Below, piece by piece: positions 14,117-14,574 of a DNA stretch of 14,574 bases; position 1 is the first letter of the stretch, and the number at the start of each line of letters is the position of its first letter. The translations under genes and the position numbers were made by a program. Source of the stretch: Thermoplasmata archaeon (lineage in GTDB: Archaea; Thermoplasmatota; Thermoplasmata; Lutacidiplasmatales; UBA184); assembly GCA_030040865.1 (NCBI GenBank), contig JASHSX010000048.1:1-14574 (forward strand), in the 5' to 3' direction. The notes under the pieces are model-generated. The model was given only the letters and a program-made list of their open reading frames with translations, did not search any database and was not told the DNA's origin.

Positions 14117-14356
14117 ATGCTTTCGGCCTCGGACACGCGAAGCTTCGAGACGGCCGACGACCGACTCGCGAGCTGCCTGTTCTGCGGCCGCCCGATCGTG
14201 CTGCTGCCCGAGGACCGCCGGCGGGGGAGCTGCTTCGACTGCCTCTCGCTCTCGATCGCAGCGCCGGTCCCGTGCCCCGACTGCGGCGTGGAGATCCCCG
14301 GGGACGAGCGCGCGATCGGCTGCGGGAACTGCGGCTGGTACCCCGTCCGCGACTGA
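14117..14356 (+). CDS. Small double zinc-ribbon protein
   Basis: I do not recognise a named family. The 79-residue product has four CxxC knuckles: Cys20/Cys23, Cys39/Cys42, Cys53/Cys56 and Cys69/Cys72. They are evenly arranged as two zinc-binding units, with CPDC and CGNCGWYPVRD in the second. The second unit looks like the zinc ribbons found in archaeal transcription and translation proteins. There is no transmembrane segment or signal peptide. It has its own TATA box and is followed 60 bases later by the tRNA-Ser gene, in the same direction. A role in nucleic-acid or protein binding is a plausible guess and no more. The regular cysteine spacing and promoter make it a real gene. Confidence 0.78.
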   Translation: MLSASDTRSFETADDRLASCLFCGRPIVLLPEDRRRGSCFDCLSLSIAAPVPCPDCGVEIPGDERAIGCGNCGWYPVRD

Positions 14357-14359
14357 CGG

Positions 14360-14377
14360 AGCGGCGCGCGCGCCGCT
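14360..14377. repeat. Perfect 18-bp palindrome upstream of tRNA-Ser
   Basis: AGCGGCGCGCGCGCCGCT is its own reverse complement. It begins three bases after the zinc-ribbon stop and ends at the edge of the tRNA promoter. It can form a hairpin in RNA (terminator for the upstream gene) or serve as a symmetric protein site. Alternating GC makes it somewhat easier to arise by chance. Confidence 0.45.
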
Positions 14378-14386
14378 AACCTTATC
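14377..14386 (+). promoter_or_regulatory. TATA-like box of tRNA-Ser
   Basis: TAACCTTATC lies about 34 bp before the first tRNA base. Initiation about 25 bp downstream would leave a 5' leader of under ten bases for RNase P to remove. Confidence 0.5.
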
Positions 14387-14416
14387 GGCCGGACCCGACC
14401 CTTCCCGAGCGGGCGT

Positions 14417-14534
14417 GCCGAGGTGGCTCAGTCCGGTACGGCGCGAGTCTGGAAAGCTCGTGGCGGAATACGCCTCGGGAGTTCAAACGCCGGGAACGGT
14501 CGACCCGTCCCGGAGGGAAATCTCCCCCTCGGCG
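14417..14534 (+). tRNA. tRNA-Ser(GGA) with a T-loop intron
   Basis: Decodes UCC/UCU. The acceptor stem is GCCGAGG (14417-14423) with CCTCGGC (14527-14533) and discriminator G14534, as usual for archaeal serine tRNA. The D stem GCT pairs with GGC (14440-14442). The anticodon stem CGAGT/GCTCG encloses loop CTGGAAA with anticodon GGA (14451-14453). A long variable arm GGCG-GAATA-CGCC (14462-14474) marks a class II tRNA. The T stem GGGAG (14477-14481) pairs with CTCCC (14522-14526), but the T-loop is interrupted by 33 bases. Removing them restores the normal TTCAAAT loop and an 85-nt tRNA. CCA is not encoded and must be added after transcription. Confidence 0.93.
14488..14520 (+). other. 33-nt intron in the T-loop of tRNA-Ser
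   Basis: The insertion lies between tRNA positions 59 and 60. Its core folds as CCGGGA/TCCCGG (14490-14495 with 14508-14513), then a bulged A and CGG/CCG around a 5-base loop. The T stem is the outer helix. Between them, TTCA (14482-14485) faces GGGA (14515-14518) with three pairs and one mismatch. Three-base bulges AAC (14486-14488) and AAT (14519-14521) then sit where the archaeal splicing endonuclease would cut after the second base. This is a relaxed bulge-helix-bulge. Because AAA precedes both junctions, the exact cut can slide by up to three bases without changing the product. Confidence 0.85.
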
Positions 14535-14574
14535 CTCCCCCCGAACGGCCCTCCTCGCGCGTACCGGTGAGGCA
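14535..14574 (+). other. Downstream of tRNA-Ser
   Basis: The last 40 bases are C-rich at first and then mixed. I see no gene, clear terminator or TATA box before the window ends. Confidence 0.4.

Noticed and set aside
14088..14570. Reading frame of 160 codons running through the zinc-ribbon gene and the tRNA.
   Set aside because: It is in a different frame from the CxxC protein, crosses a structured tRNA gene and resembles no protein.

Overview
The window is a gene-dense, GC-rich stretch from an archaeon. Thirteen protein genes and one tRNA gene all lie on the + strand. The archaeal call rests on a transcription factor B with zinc ribbon and two cyclin-like repeats, PurP (the archaeal folate-independent purine enzyme), the archaeal form of PheRS alpha with N-terminal winged helices, ribosomal protein S2 next to enolase, TATA boxes about 25 bp before start codons, and a tRNA-Ser without an encoded CCA that carries an intron. 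Proteins are arginine-rich and not strongly acidic, so a salt-in haloarchaeon is unlikely. A high-GC euryarchaeote such as a member of the Thermoplasmatota is my best guess, but this is inference.

Layout. 1-3268: pheS and pheT, the two subunits of phenylalanyl-tRNA synthetase, in one unit. 3292-7250: the methylmalonyl-CoA mutase large subunit, methylmalonyl-CoA epimerase, enolase and ribosomal protein S2, tightly packed as one apparent operon that joins propionyl-CoA carbon handling to the conserved archaeal eno-rpsB pair. 7310-8584: a TrmB-type regulator with an extra cysteine-rich C-terminal domain resembling V4R. 8585-8776: the largest intergenic region, with an AT-rich repeat-containing patch and the strongest TATA box of the window. 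8777-9865: an unusual TFB. 9930-11132: a RecB/Cas4-like Fe-S nuclease. 11193-12260: purP. 12343-14032: an ABC-2 type exporter (ATPase plus permease). 14117-14356: a small protein with four CxxC motifs. 14417-14534: tRNA-Ser(GGA) interrupted in its T-loop by a 33-nt intron.

Expression logic. Most genes that open a transcription unit have a TATA-like box centred about 24 to 29 bp before the start codon and no Shine-Dalgarno sequence, so their mRNAs are probably leaderless. TFB is the exception, with its box 34 bp upstream and so a short leader. Internal genes (epimerase, enolase, the permease, and weakly rpsB) have a GGAG-type Shine-Dalgarno. Several intergenic gaps also hold GC-rich inverted repeats just after a stop codon or against the next TATA box. 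The clearest is a perfect 11-bp dyad overlapping the exporter promoter.

Most of the window is housekeeping. The parts worth a second look are the T-loop intron of tRNA-Ser, the TrmB-V4R fusion regulator, the divergent TFB with its repeat-containing promoter, and the dyad at the exporter promoter. I saw no CRISPR array, transposon, prophage or attachment site.
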